Made by a program: the position numbers and the translations under genes. Of a stretch of DNA of 64,000 nucleotides, positions 27,446-36,869 are shown in pieces. Below the pieces are notes generated by a model, which was not told where the DNA came from, did no database searches, and worked only from the letters and a program-made list of their open reading frames with translations. How positions within the stretch are numbered: position 1 is the stretch's first letter; each line of letters starts with the position of its first letter. Origin of the DNA: RGVD01 sp040403075 (lineage in GTDB: Bacteria; Bacteroidota; Bacteroidia; UKL13-3); the NCBI GenBank assembly GCA_040403075.1, contig JBBALJ010000006.1, forward strand, positions 1-64,000, given 5' to 3'.

Positions 27446-29041
27446 TTACTCCTGTGATCTTCCTTCGCCTTGAGGATTTCTTGCTGTTCCCATTTTGTCT
27501 GGAGCATTAAGAACTCTTTCTTGGCTTCTAGTTTTATTTCCGCTTGCATCTGATGCAGCATCTTGTGCAGCTTTTGGATTAATTTCAAGAACTTCATCTC
27601 CGCTTGATAATGGAGCCATGCCTTTTCTTGCACGAACTTCGTTAGGAGTAATAACCTGATCCTTAAGATATCGGTCATCAATTCTTGATTGTGTTTCTTC
27701 ATCTGTAAGTGCAAGTTCATTAAATCTTATAACAAATGCATCAGTAAACTCTTTGACAAGCATATTAATTTTATTCTCAAGTTCTTCTTGACGTGGACGA
27801 CATACTTGCTCTTTAAATGTCTTATCCGCATCTTTTGCATTTGCTAGCGATACGCCTTGTGGCATACCAATTTTTGAAATAGGTACACGGTGTGAAATAA
27901 GAATACGGTCCCTATTCTCTACGGCATAGTTCTTAAATGAAGAATCTTGAACTCCCGCTTCAATTGGTTCCATATTAAATTCAACACGTGATTGCTCTCC
28001 GTCTGATGGAAGAGGAATATAAAGTGTTCTGTGGTTTCTGCCTTTAAGTCCTGTCTGAAAAAACTCAAGTAGTTTACGTTCTGAATCAGCAGTTAGCTTA
28101 GCACCCTTTACGGTAATGATATAGCGTGGCACTGCTTTGTTTTCAAAATAATCAAGGTTAAATCTTTGTGCAAACTCATCTCCAGCAACAGCATTTTTTG
28201 CTGCCATAATATCTGGAACTCCATAGTAAGTGTTTGATGGAGTAAAGATTTTAAAGTGAATAACTTCGTTTGGCTGAGGATCTGTTCCAACTTGATCTGG
28301 AGTTTCTATATCTCCAAAATTTCTAAAGAAGGTGTAGCGGTTATAAACAACTTGAACAAAGCCATCTCTGTGGCGACGAATTCTCATAGTTGTTGTTGGA
28401 ATATGTCCTACATACCCAATCTTGCCCGTTGAAGTACGACCTACTTCAAGATAAGCATTTCCTGTTGACTCAAGGTCAATAAATACTTTTTTCATATTTT
28501 CAATAAATGAATCACTTGAGTTTAAAGACTCAAAATATTCTTTTAATTCTACTTTTGCAAGTTCAATTCTTGAACGCAATTTATCAAGCTTTTTTGGATT
28601 GTCTGAATCCATTGCTTCTTCAACCTTCATGGTTGTTCTAAATGTCTCTTCAAATTTATATCCAAGCCCTACAACATTTGCTGCTTTAGCATTTACTGCA
28701 GAGTGGTGATATGGAGATACATCATATAGTTGTGCTAAGTACAACATGTTATATGGAGGTTGTACAATTTGGAATAGTGAATATCCTGTAAGGTCTAGCG
28801 GATCTAATTTCTTAGACTTTGCATCTTCCCGTCCCGTAAATGATTTTTCAAGTCTTGTTGCTTGACGACGAAAGTTTGCACCTAAGCCTTCAGATTTTCT
28901 AATCTGCTCCCATGGCTGTGCAAATGGGTCTTCAAAAGAATCTTCTGATTTAGAAATTAATTGATAATCAGCATTAGACCTAACGTTAATTAGGTTGCTT
29001 TCATCATCGTTGTCAATAATAGTAATTTTAGGCGATTCCAC
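27446..29041 (-). CDS. Portal protein
   Basis: 531 residues. Sequence such as VSPYHHSAVNAKAANVVGLGYKF, EVIHFKIFTPSNTYYGVPD and RVPISKIGMPQGVSLANAKD is typical of PBSX/HK97-type portal proteins, the dodecameric vertex through which DNA is packaged. Start is GTG at 29041, inside the end of the preceding 112-residue gene. An AAAGGAAA site lies upstream. The C terminus is lysine/arginine and asparagine rich (KTRSQERVLN). Confidence 0.9.
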   Translation of the reverse strand: MESPKITIIDNDDESNLINVRSNADYQLISKSEDSFEDPFAQPWEQIRKSEGLGANFRRQATRLEKSFTGREDAKSKKLDPLDLTGYSLFQIVQPPYNMLYLAQLYDVSPYHHSAVNAKAANVVGLGYKFEETFRTTMKVEEAMDSDNPKKLDKLRSRIELAKVELKEYFESLNSSDSFIENMKKVFIDLESTGNAYLEVGRTSTGKIGYVGHIPTTTMRIRRHRDGFVQVVYNRYTFFRNFGDIETPDQVGTDPQPNEVIHFKIFTPSNTYYGVPDIMAAKNAVAGDEFAQRFNLDYFENKAVPRYIITVKGAKLTADSERKLLEFFQTGLKGRNHRTLYIPLPSDGEQSRVEFNMEPIEAGVQDSSFKNYAVENRDRILISHRVPISKIGMPQGVSLANAKDADKTFKEQVCRPRQEELENKINMLVKEFTDAFVIRFNELALTDEETQSRIDDRYLKDQVITPNEVRARKGMAPLSSGDEVLEINPKAAQDAASDASGNKTRSQERVLNAPDKMGTARNPQGEGRSQE

Positions 29042-29366
29042 TGTCTCTCATTTCCTTTACATATTCCATCATTGCTGGTAAATCTTCTGGGTCTGGTACT
29101 AGTCCTAAATTTGCTCTGGACTTTTGTTCTGATAATTGTTCATCTGTTACTTTGCGGTGCCCCGCAAAAAACAATGGTTTACCTTCGTCTACACCATAAT
29201 GCTGAGCAGCATCTTTCAGTTTTTTTATTTGTCTAATGTCACCCTTGACTGAAGGGACGCATAGATATCCACCTTCGTCATCCATGATCAAAGATTCGTC
29301 TGGCATCTGCCACATATATAATCCCCAGTTAACTTCGTCTACTGGAGTAACTTTCATTTTTCCCAT
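29028..29366 (-). CDS. Conserved-looking small protein upstream of portal, possibly leaderless
   Basis: 112 residues with aromatic N terminus (VDEVNWGLYMWQMPD) and charged helical C terminus. Not recognised. It overlaps the portal start by 14 nt, so it is probably co-translated with it. An extended -10 ends 6 nt before the ATG and there is no ribosome site, so the RNA may begin at or near the ATG. Confidence 0.6.
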   Translation of the reverse strand: MGKMKVTPVDEVNWGLYMWQMPDESLIMDDEGGYLCVPSVKGDIRQIKKLKDAAQHYGVDEGKPLFFAGHRKVTDEQLSEQKSRANLGLVPDPEDLPAMMEYVKEMRDSGIA

Positions 29367-29372
29367 ATGTTG

Positions 29373-29381
29373 ATTGTACCA
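29373..29381 (-). promoter_or_regulatory. Leftward extended -10 TGGTACAAT, leaderless geometry
   Basis: TG-G-TACAAT ends 6 nt before the ATG at 29366. Gives the head module its own transcription start downstream of the appendage genes. Confidence 0.5.
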
Positions 29382-29439
29382 TTCTAGTATGTTAAAGCGT
29401 AAAAAGTGTCAGGCTAAGTGACAAAAAATATTGCTTAGG

Positions 29440-31389
29440 TTAAACATTTGGCGTAATGTAAGCAAAAATTGGCTCTCCATCATTAAATGCTGTACTTCCA
29501 CCTGAGTATTCTGCAATAGAACCCATTGAATTTACTCCTGCGCCTACGCCTGCAGTCTTAGATGTTAGATAAGATAAGTATCTATCTTGTGCATTTGTCT
29601 CTGTAAATGCGTTAGGATATAGGGCTATAAAGCCATAGGTTGCCTTACAGTAGCCTGCCAGGTCCTTACTGCCACCTAAGTATAGGGAGCTATTTAAAAC
29701 GCTCTGAAAGACACACACAATGTGATATATCTCCCCTTCAATTATCTTTTTACTTATTAGATCAATGTTTAATCCGTTGACATATACAGCATGTAGGCCA
29801 AATTGATTTACGCCTCCATCTAAGCCATCTAGGTACAAGAGAGCATCTTCTCCTAGTGTGTCTAGTATGTATTGAATATTGTTTGTGGTCCCGCTGTCTT
29901 TTCTAAACCAGAACTCTAGTGTCTGGTATCCTGGACTTTGTTCTTGCGGAGTTATTACTGCAATAGAATTTTTTCCATCAACTTCATCTAACTTAATTCC
30001 AAAGTTTTTAGATCTTGACATAATGTTTAATTGATTACTTTTAATTGAATATGTATCTCCAATATAACTACCTTGTTTTGGAGAAAGCAAAAATGCACCT
30101 AGGTCCGACAGAATTGATAGATCTTTATATATTCCAATAAACAAATTGTCAAGTCTTGGCTGGTATTTGGAAGATGTATCCTCACTTTTAATGGTAACCT
30201 TAACAATTAAGTTTGGGTAGATTATGGTTGAATCATCATCAAAATGAGATGCTGGGTAATCATTTTTTACTTGCTTCCAAGTTACCCCGTTATCATAAGA
30301 AAGCTCAACCTTAACATATTCATTTGGCGAGTTTACAGAATCTTCACTTGATCCTGAATTCCAACTAATTTTTGCACCATAAACTTTTGCATACGTTGAG
30401 GCTGGAACTTGATATGTCCATGTCCCAGTACTTGAAACTCCTGGAGATGCTTTTTGAATAGTCAACCCTGTTTCATTTGCTACAAGATTATTGGATAGAC
30501 CTTCTTGGTAATCAGATTCTTTAAAGAAGTCTTTTTTAAAATCAAACATTAATTCTGAGTCTTCTATATCAAAGAAATACCCACTTGTTTCTTTTACATA
30601 GTCTATTGGTCTTGAATCATTAGATGCCCAGATCATATGATTTTTAATTAAATTTTCTGATAATGTATAGTCATAAAAAGCTAAGTCATTAAGTATGTAT
30701 TCATTTCCTGCTGGGGCGGGGCCAATTTGATAATCTACATCCATAGAGTCTATGCTACCTAAAGCAAAGCTAAATGAATTTGGAAGGTTTATTGTATCTC
30801 CTGATATAGCATTTACGGTAACCTGTATCTTTCTGCCATCAAATGATACTGCTACATGCATTTGAGAGTCCCACCTTAATACTTGCTTATAGGCAGTATA
30901 TGAGTCTACTCCATCCCATACAGTAAAGTATAGTTTATCTCCTTTGGCATATACCTCAGCAGATGTTTGAGACAATGTTTTTACAGTTATAATGCTATTT
31001 TTAGTAGCTGGAGCATCATCAAAGCATAGCCAAAACTCCATGGAAAAAGAAAGATTTTCTGTTCCATTATAAAACATCTTGTATTTGTTTGGTCTATTTC
31101 TTATCTTAAGGGCTGTAGCATCATTTACTTTACATCCCGCAAAATCTTGATTACTTGCTGAAGCAGCTAAGGGAAGAACATCTAAAAAAATTGCTGATGA
31201 TCCATGTGAAACAAAACCTTGATTCATAGTTACTGTTTCATCGTATAAGCGATTTGACAAAACCTGGTTATATAAATAACCAGGCTCGTCGTAAGTTAGT
31301 TCGGCATCGTCATATGTAGAAACTACATATTTATTGAGTCTCCAATATCCAACTGGTGCGTCTGCAAGAACCCTATACTGATATGACAT
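29440..31389 (-). CDS. Structural protein with LamG/concanavalin-like domains
   Basis: 649 residues. The opening YRVLADAPVGYWRLNK is a common phage appendage start. Two lectin-like jelly-roll regions are visible: ~90-235 (LSFSMEFWLCFDDAP ... MHVAVSFDGRKIQVTVN ... LNDLAFYDYTLSE) and ~470-620 (YQTLEFWFRKDSG ... YHIVCVFQS). Both have the laminin-G order of strands ending in a 'yalsdvriY'-type motif. Probably a carbohydrate-binding surface or tail protein. Ribosome site AAAAGGAG overlaps the end of the upstream gene. Confidence 0.75.
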   Translation of the reverse strand: MSYQYRVLADAPVGYWRLNKYVVSTYDDAELTYDEPGYLYNQVLSNRLYDETVTMNQGFVSHGSSAIFLDVLPLAASASNQDFAGCKVNDATALKIRNRPNKYKMFYNGTENLSFSMEFWLCFDDAPATKNSIITVKTLSQTSAEVYAKGDKLYFTVWDGVDSYTAYKQVLRWDSQMHVAVSFDGRKIQVTVNAISGDTINLPNSFSFALGSIDSMDVDYQIGPAPAGNEYILNDLAFYDYTLSENLIKNHMIWASNDSRPIDYVKETSGYFFDIEDSELMFDFKKDFFKESDYQEGLSNNLVANETGLTIQKASPGVSSTGTWTYQVPASTYAKVYGAKISWNSGSSEDSVNSPNEYVKVELSYDNGVTWKQVKNDYPASHFDDDSTIIYPNLIVKVTIKSEDTSSKYQPRLDNLFIGIYKDLSILSDLGAFLLSPKQGSYIGDTYSIKSNQLNIMSRSKNFGIKLDEVDGKNSIAVITPQEQSPGYQTLEFWFRKDSGTTNNIQYILDTLGEDALLYLDGLDGGVNQFGLHAVYVNGLNIDLISKKIIEGEIYHIVCVFQSVLNSSLYLGGSKDLAGYCKATYGFIALYPNAFTETNAQDRYLSYLTSKTAGVGAGVNSMGSIAEYSGGSTAFNDGEPIFAYITPNV

Positions 31390-31404
31390 AGGTTGCTCCT
31401 TTTG

Positions 31405-34400
31405 TTATGCCTGAGCTTCTCCCCAGGATAGACGACCAGATACAAATACTGGGATTGTAGACAAGTTCTGAGCAATAATTGTTAGTGTGTCTGGACCATC
31501 TGGGAAGATGTTAGTGTTAGAGGTTGTTCCTCCACCACCCAAGATTGAGTTACCCAAATCACGAACGTTGCCGAGATCAAGTGTGTTGGTGCCATCTGTT
31601 AAGAATCCACCAGTATTTTCTCCACCTGTAAGAGTAGTAAATGTTCCTGCGTAGTCTGCAATCATTGCAAGTGATGAGTTAGCAACACCTGTTTGGTTTC
31701 TTGTAACATTTGTCCAAGCAACTGTCTGTGTTGGCACACCGTTTAGTATAGCCGATACAAGTACGTTGATTGGCGGGTTACCAGTAGCAAACACGGATGT
31801 TGTAAGACCAAGTGACTTAAGAATTAACTGCATACGGTTAATAACTTCACGTGCGCCTAAGTTTGCTGGAATACCATTATCTACAGAAGGAGCAATGCGA
31901 ATTGAGAATAGTGCCTTCTGGTTTGCTCCATATAGGTTAGCATTCTGGTAGAAGTTTCCTGAGCCTCCAATTCCTGTGCTTAGTATTGCGGAATAAACAA
32001 TTACCTGAGCGGTAGAAGATATACCAGTAACTGGGGTTGGGGTAACTACTGTAAACGAAGTATCAGCAATTACTGCTGTTGTTAAGAATGTTCCATTAAA
32101 GCCAGTAGTAACGGCATTTTTAATTGCCACATACTTATTTGCTGCAGATGTTGAAGAAGTTCTATCTCCACCATTTACTGTATACTTTGTTGAATATACT
32201 GTCCATGCTCCCGTTAGTGATCCTAACGCAATATTGTAGTTAGAACGAATTGTAAATGTAGTACCATTTGGCACTCCTTCTACGACCCAAGTTCCATTAT
32301 ATACCGCTGCAGTTCCTGTAAGGCCTGAGAGCACAACTGGTTGACCAATAAGAACTCCTGTTGAAGAAGCTGTTGTAAATGTTATTAGGCCAGCTGATGC
32401 AGCTGTTGCAGTAATTGTATTTGTAGCAGTTGAAGTTTCAATTGCTGAAATGTTACCTGGCTGAGATGTTGAAGTGCTTACAATTGTATAGCGAGTTCCT
32501 GCTCCAAATTTACCAGTATCTCCAGCAATAACTTGTCCTGCTGTAATATTTTGCAAGTTAGGTAAAGTAATATTTACGCTGCCTGCGGTTGCTGCAAAGA
32601 GCTGTGACACAGGCTCACCAAATGTTGCAATTGCTGTTGATGTTGATCCTGTTACGGTGCTTGCTATAGTAAAGCTTTGATTAGTAATAACGTTTGTGAT
32701 TGTAGCAGCAGTTAGGTTATATGCCACAGATGATGCTCCAGATATTGAAATCTGTTGCCCAGCAATTAATCCTGTTGTATCTGCTGTAGAATATGTTACT
32801 TGGCTACCATTATTTGAAATTGCAGTTACTAAGTAATAACCTGAGTTATTTCCAAGTGTAGTCTGCTGTGTTTGTCCGTATGTAAAGAGAAGTGATTTAT
32901 CATCATCAAAGCGACCATCCATAATTACAGATGTTCCCCAGTGTGATATAGCTGGTGTAAATGATGGGTAAGCCAATTCAACTGCAATTGGGTTTGTTAC
33001 GCTGTAAGTAAATGCTACACCATTTCCTGCACCCATTGGTACAAAGATAATTGATGGATCTGCTGATGTAACTGCATTGTTAAGAGTTACTGAGCTACCA
33101 TTTACAGAAACAACAAATGTGTTTTCTGGAATAGTTGTAGATGCTGTACCAATTACTCGCATACCTGGTTGAATTGTTGAAGTTCCACCTACTGGAACTC
33201 CAATTGATGTATTGGCAACTCCAGTATTAAATGTAACTGCTGCTGTTCCTGCACGTCCACGGGTAAGACCTGTTAAAGATGTTGTTCCAGATTTTCCTGT
33301 ATAGTTTGCATATTCAATACTTGTTGTATAGGTATTTGTTGTCCATGAACCAGTAAGTCCTGTAATATTTAATCCACTTGTAGCAAGAGGAGAAATTGCT
33401 TCAAACAAACCTGCAGCTACAGAAGAAACAATGTATGTTCCATTGTAAACTGCATTTGTTGAAGTTAAACCTAAAACCTTTACTGGTTGACCAACGTTTA
33501 CATTTGTTGATGATGCTGTTGTAAAACGCAAAGTACCTATTGATGGAGCCGATACTGCTGTAACTGTATTTGTATTAACAGTTAGTGCAACCTGACGAAT
33601 AGCTACTGTTCCTGATGTAGGGAACTGTGAGTTATCTGCTACTGGAATTGCTGTTGTACTTGAAGCATCAATTGATGCTGTTAAAACTGTTGCTGGTGCG
33701 TCGTTATTAATTTCATATCGAGCAGGTAAGTTACCAGAGCGCATGTATGCTTCTGTATTAACATTGTTATTAGGCATCTTATGTGCATAAGTTACGTCTC
33801 CCTTTACCCCTCTTAGTCCCCAACGAACAAAACCTGCTCCATACCATGTATAGTCAACATAAAACATTTGCATCTTTGAAAGATCAATTATGTAACCTGA
33901 ATTACCTGTTCCATCCATGCGATCTAGGTTCCATTGTGATTGTGGGACCTTTGTATTTACTGTTTTTGAAACAGTAGCAAATTGAGCATTAGATCCACGA
34001 TATTGTGGAGAAATAAGCATTTGTGTATCACTTAGTATATCTGACACACGATAAGAAAAACCACGAATTACGATATAGTCACCTGGTTTTAACTGACTAC
34101 CAAATTGTGTTGCAAAAGTAGTATCTGTTTGTTCAACAAAAGGTGACCCAAACGCTACTGTTACTTTACCAGCAATTTGTGCTGTTGAAGAACGACGAAC
34201 TGCATTAAGAGTTGTTCCGTCAAATTCAAAAAACAATCCATTTTGATTATCAAACATTCCAAGTCTTGTTGAACATCCTGACCAAGATATTACTGAGACT
34301 GCTGGTGTTCCTGGAGCAACTATTGTTGTTGGAGTATTTGTTGCAACATATTGATATCTGTTCCACCCAAGTATGTTTGAAACAAGATATGTACCATTGT

Positions 34401-36144
34401 AGTTAACGTCTGTTGAACCAGTTACTGCAATTTGAGTTCCTGGAGTTAAGTTATGACGTTCTTTTGTTTGAACAGTTACTGTGTTTCCAAGTGCTGTACC
34501 AAGTTGTGATGTTGCAGTGCCTACTGTTGCATTTGTAACAGTAAATTGTGTTGAGTTTGCAGATGCAATTGTAAGTGATGGAAGATTAAGGGACGAGCCT
34601 GAAGCAATTGCAAGTCCTGTAATAGTAACAACTTGTCCTGGTAAGAAATTGTTTTGAGCAGTATAAGTTATTGTTGTTCCGTTTCCAGTTGCTGCAGTAA
34701 TTCTTGCTCCTGCCGTTATTTGATCAAGTCCTGAGTATGGTTTTAAAATTGTACCTGAAGACATTGACATTCCCTTACCTGATTGGTAACGGAAATAACG
34801 TCGTGATTGACGAATATTTGTAGAGAAATTTGAAAGAGAGTTATTTGAGAACAAAACGCCACCATCAAATGGTCTGTGTGTAGTTTGTGCTTGTGGACGA
34901 ACATAGATTGAAGAATAGAATGTAACAGAAGCATTTCCAAGAGATTGTGTTGTTACATTAGAAAGTGTAAGGGTTGCTACGTTTCCAGAAATAGATATAG
35001 CATTTACAACTGTTCCTGCTGGAATGCCAGCTCCTACAATTGATGCTCCCACTTGAATTGAAGCATTTGTTGCAGAGTTAGTATATGTTGGTGGATTTCC
35101 AGATGTACCTAGTGTAATTTGGTTTGTAACTGCTTGGTTTGCAGGAAATGATGCTGCTGCATTGGAATTTGCGGTTACAACTGTAAATGGTGCTGATGCT
35201 GTTCCATTTGGTGTTCCTGTTTGTGATATTGCTGCATAGTATGTAAATTGATTTGTGCTATTTACTTGAGCAACAATATAGTTTCCATTAAGAGTACCTG
35301 ACATTCCTCCAACACCAATCATAGCAATTTCATTTCCAAGTGCTAGTCCGTGAGGAATAGAAGTTGTAACCACTGTTGCTCCTGTTGATCCTGCATAAGA
35401 AATAGATGTTGGGGCTACGCCAATTGCTGCGTTAGCAAAAATGCTTCCTTGGTATACTGCTGTTTTATTTGGGTCTAAAAGTTCTGTTGTTGTTGTATTA
35501 TTAATTGCTCTTGCTGTAAACACAAGAGTTGTTCCAGTAGCAGACTCTACAACAAAGTTACCATTTGCTTGACCAAAGAATGTATCAAGCACAAGAATTG
35601 GTGTTCCAACTGCAAATCCGTGTGGAGTAGATGCAGTAATGGTTACTGTCTTTGAGCTAACTGGCATATTGATAGAAGTAATGTTTGGTATTACTGTTGG
35701 TGAAGCATAGAAGTATGGGCGATTACCAATAAGTCCTTGAGATTCCCATTTTGAGAACTGTGTTCCATATTCAAAGTCTGTATCAATAAGTGACTGAGGT
35801 TGTGTAACACGCATCTTGTTTGTAGGATCCATGTATGTTTGTGAAGGAGTGATGAGTTGAGCATCTTCATCAATTAAAATTTGTAGTTGATCGCTATCAG
35901 ACATAAGTGATGTGTCATATGTCAATGTAATTAAACAGGTTTCATTACCTGTTGATGGATCAAAGGAGTTTGAGTAAGCTGAATAGCCTAAGCTCGGGTC
36001 TGAGAAGTTATAAATAACCTTGTTCTTTGTTACGTTAGTAATAAGAATAAGTCTTTCCTCTGGAATAAACTTTTGGATCGTTACTTTTCTATTAGCCTTA
36101 TCGAATGAATATCCGTAACCTTCAATTAATACTTTTCTTGCCAT
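31405..36144 (-). CDS. Large appendage protein with E1-FCCH-like repeats
   Basis: 1579 residues, Thr/Ser/Val-rich, built from many ~80-residue beta modules with a recurring signature of the form G-x-P-V-x-V-x-G-L then YNGTY-x-V (VYNGTYIVSSV, NYNGTYLVSNI, VYNGTWVVEGV). The same module is called ubiquitin-activating enzyme E1 FCCH-like when found in phage structural proteins. A non-repetitive region (~700-830) and a C-terminal region (LGAREVINRMQLILKSLG) resemble large structural proteins of T4-like cyanophages. No enzymatic role is implied. Stop and next ATG are separated by 15 nt. Confidence 0.75.
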   Translation of the reverse strand: MARKVLIEGYGYSFDKANRKVTIQKFIPEERLILITNVTKNKVIYNFSDPSLGYSAYSNSFDPSTGNETCLITLTYDTSLMSDSDQLQILIDEDAQLITPSQTYMDPTNKMRVTQPQSLIDTDFEYGTQFSKWESQGLIGNRPYFYASPTVIPNITSINMPVSSKTVTITASTPHGFAVGTPILVLDTFFGQANGNFVVESATGTTLVFTARAINNTTTTELLDPNKTAVYQGSIFANAAIGVAPTSISYAGSTGATVVTTSIPHGLALGNEIAMIGVGGMSGTLNGNYIVAQVNSTNQFTYYAAISQTGTPNGTASAPFTVVTANSNAAASFPANQAVTNQITLGTSGNPPTYTNSATNASIQVGASIVGAGIPAGTVVNAISISGNVATLTLSNVTTQSLGNASVTFYSSIYVRPQAQTTHRPFDGGVLFSNNSLSNFSTNIRQSRRYFRYQSGKGMSMSSGTILKPYSGLDQITAGARITAATGNGTTITYTAQNNFLPGQVVTITGLAIASGSSLNLPSLTIASANSTQFTVTNATVGTATSQLGTALGNTVTVQTKERHNLTPGTQIAVTGSTDVNYNGTYLVSNILGWNRYQYVATNTPTTIVAPGTPAVSVISWSGCSTRLGMFDNQNGLFFEFDGTTLNAVRRSSTAQIAGKVTVAFGSPFVEQTDTTFATQFGSQLKPGDYIVIRGFSYRVSDILSDTQMLISPQYRGSNAQFATVSKTVNTKVPQSQWNLDRMDGTGNSGYIIDLSKMQMFYVDYTWYGAGFVRWGLRGVKGDVTYAHKMPNNNVNTEAYMRSGNLPARYEINNDAPATVLTASIDASSTTAIPVADNSQFPTSGTVAIRQVALTVNTNTVTAVSAPSIGTLRFTTASSTNVNVGQPVKVLGLTSTNAVYNGTYIVSSVAAGLFEAISPLATSGLNITGLTGSWTTNTYTTSIEYANYTGKSGTTSLTGLTRGRAGTAAVTFNTGVANTSIGVPVGGTSTIQPGMRVIGTASTTIPENTFVVSVNGSSVTLNNAVTSADPSIIFVPMGAGNGVAFTYSVTNPIAVELAYPSFTPAISHWGTSVIMDGRFDDDKSLLFTYGQTQQTTLGNNSGYYLVTAISNNGSQVTYSTADTTGLIAGQQISISGASSVAYNLTAATITNVITNQSFTIASTVTGSTSTAIATFGEPVSQLFAATAGSVNITLPNLQNITAGQVIAGDTGKFGAGTRYTIVSTSTSQPGNISAIETSTATNTITATAASAGLITFTTASSTGVLIGQPVVLSGLTGTAAVYNGTWVVEGVPNGTTFTIRSNYNIALGSLTGAWTVYSTKYTVNGGDRTSSTSAANKYVAIKNAVTTGFNGTFLTTAVIADTSFTVVTPTPVTGISSTAQVIVYSAILSTGIGGSGNFYQNANLYGANQKALFSIRIAPSVDNGIPANLGAREVINRMQLILKSLGLTTSVFATGNPPINVLVSAILNGVPTQTVAWTNVTRNQTGVANSSLAMIADYAGTFTTLTGGENTGGFLTDGTNTLDLGNVRDLGNSILGGGGTTSNTNIFPDGPDTLTIIAQNLSTIPVFVSGRLSWGEAQA

Positions 36145-36145
36145 G

Positions 36146-36844
36146 TTATATATCTCCTAGTAGTATATCCAACGCTCTAAATGGATAGTTGTATTTTTCT
36201 CCTACTGTGTCCCCCGCCATAACGGTTCCAAAAAGACTAGAGCCTCTTTTTAGATTTGTATTAAAGGACAGGCTTGCATTATCATTAATCCAAAAACCTT
36301 TGTTTAAGATTACTGGACTTCTCCAGACATACTCTGGAAATCTTACTCCTTGAATTATACCATCAACACTTATTAAAAGCCTAAAGGCGTTGTCTAAAAG
36401 TACTGGCTCTCCTCTATGATTCATTACAAAATTACTTTTTCTTCCATCTATCTGATCTGTCATATCGTCAATTTGAAAAGTCTCTGTACTAAAGCTTGAG
36501 GTAGTTAAACTTCCATTAACCCTTACGTCACCATTATATGTGTTAGATCCATTATACGTGTTCTGCCCTGCAAGTACTGGTACAACGGAGGTATCAATTA
36601 AAAGCCCAGCGTTACTACCTAGTATACCACCACCACTCTTAATTTTTAAAGAAATGATCTTAGTTGTTTGATTGTAAGAGAGTGGGTCAATTGCTCCATT
36701 AATACCGCCAACGCCTGTTGGTGTTTCTATGGTGATTACAGAGGTTGTCTGTCCACGCCATCCATAGCCGTCCCATTTCCACGTGTACCCACCAAAGGTA
36801 TACGTGTCGTTAAGTTGCGGGGATGATGGAAAATCTAGTGGCAT
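36146..36844 (-). CDS. Short fibre-like protein with PLDFPSSP module
   Basis: 232 residues. The N terminus (LDFPSSPQLNDTYTFGGYTW) is a short module found at the start of many phage fibre proteins; the 135-residue protein at 47142 has a paralogous copy. The middle has phage-fibre-like repeats (INGAIDPLSYNQTTKIISL) and the C terminus resembles surface-binding beta domains. Ribosome site GTAGGAG. One nucleotide separates its stop from the next gene. Confidence 0.65.
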   Translation of the reverse strand: MPLDFPSSPQLNDTYTFGGYTWKWDGYGWRGQTTSVITIETPTGVGGINGAIDPLSYNQTTKIISLKIKSGGGILGSNAGLLIDTSVVPVLAGQNTYNGSNTYNGDVRVNGSLTTSSFSTETFQIDDMTDQIDGRKSNFVMNHRGEPVLLDNAFRLLISVDGIIQGVRFPEYVWRSPVILNKGFWINDNASLSFNTNLKRGSSLFGTVMAGDTVGEKYNYPFRALDILLGDI

Positions 36845-36860
36845 ATTAATCTCCTACCCA

Positions 36861-36869
36861 ATTCTATCA
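36861..36869 (-). promoter_or_regulatory. Leftward extended -10 TGATAGAAT
   Basis: TG-A-TAGAAT overlaps the stop of the 2460-residue gene and lies 16 nt before the ATG at 36844, with a GTAGGAG ribosome site between. Confidence 0.45.

Noticed and set aside
29405..29430. Hairpin TGTCA/TGACA followed by CTTTTTA as terminator of the LamG gene
   Set aside because: Only a 5-bp stem; too weak to call.
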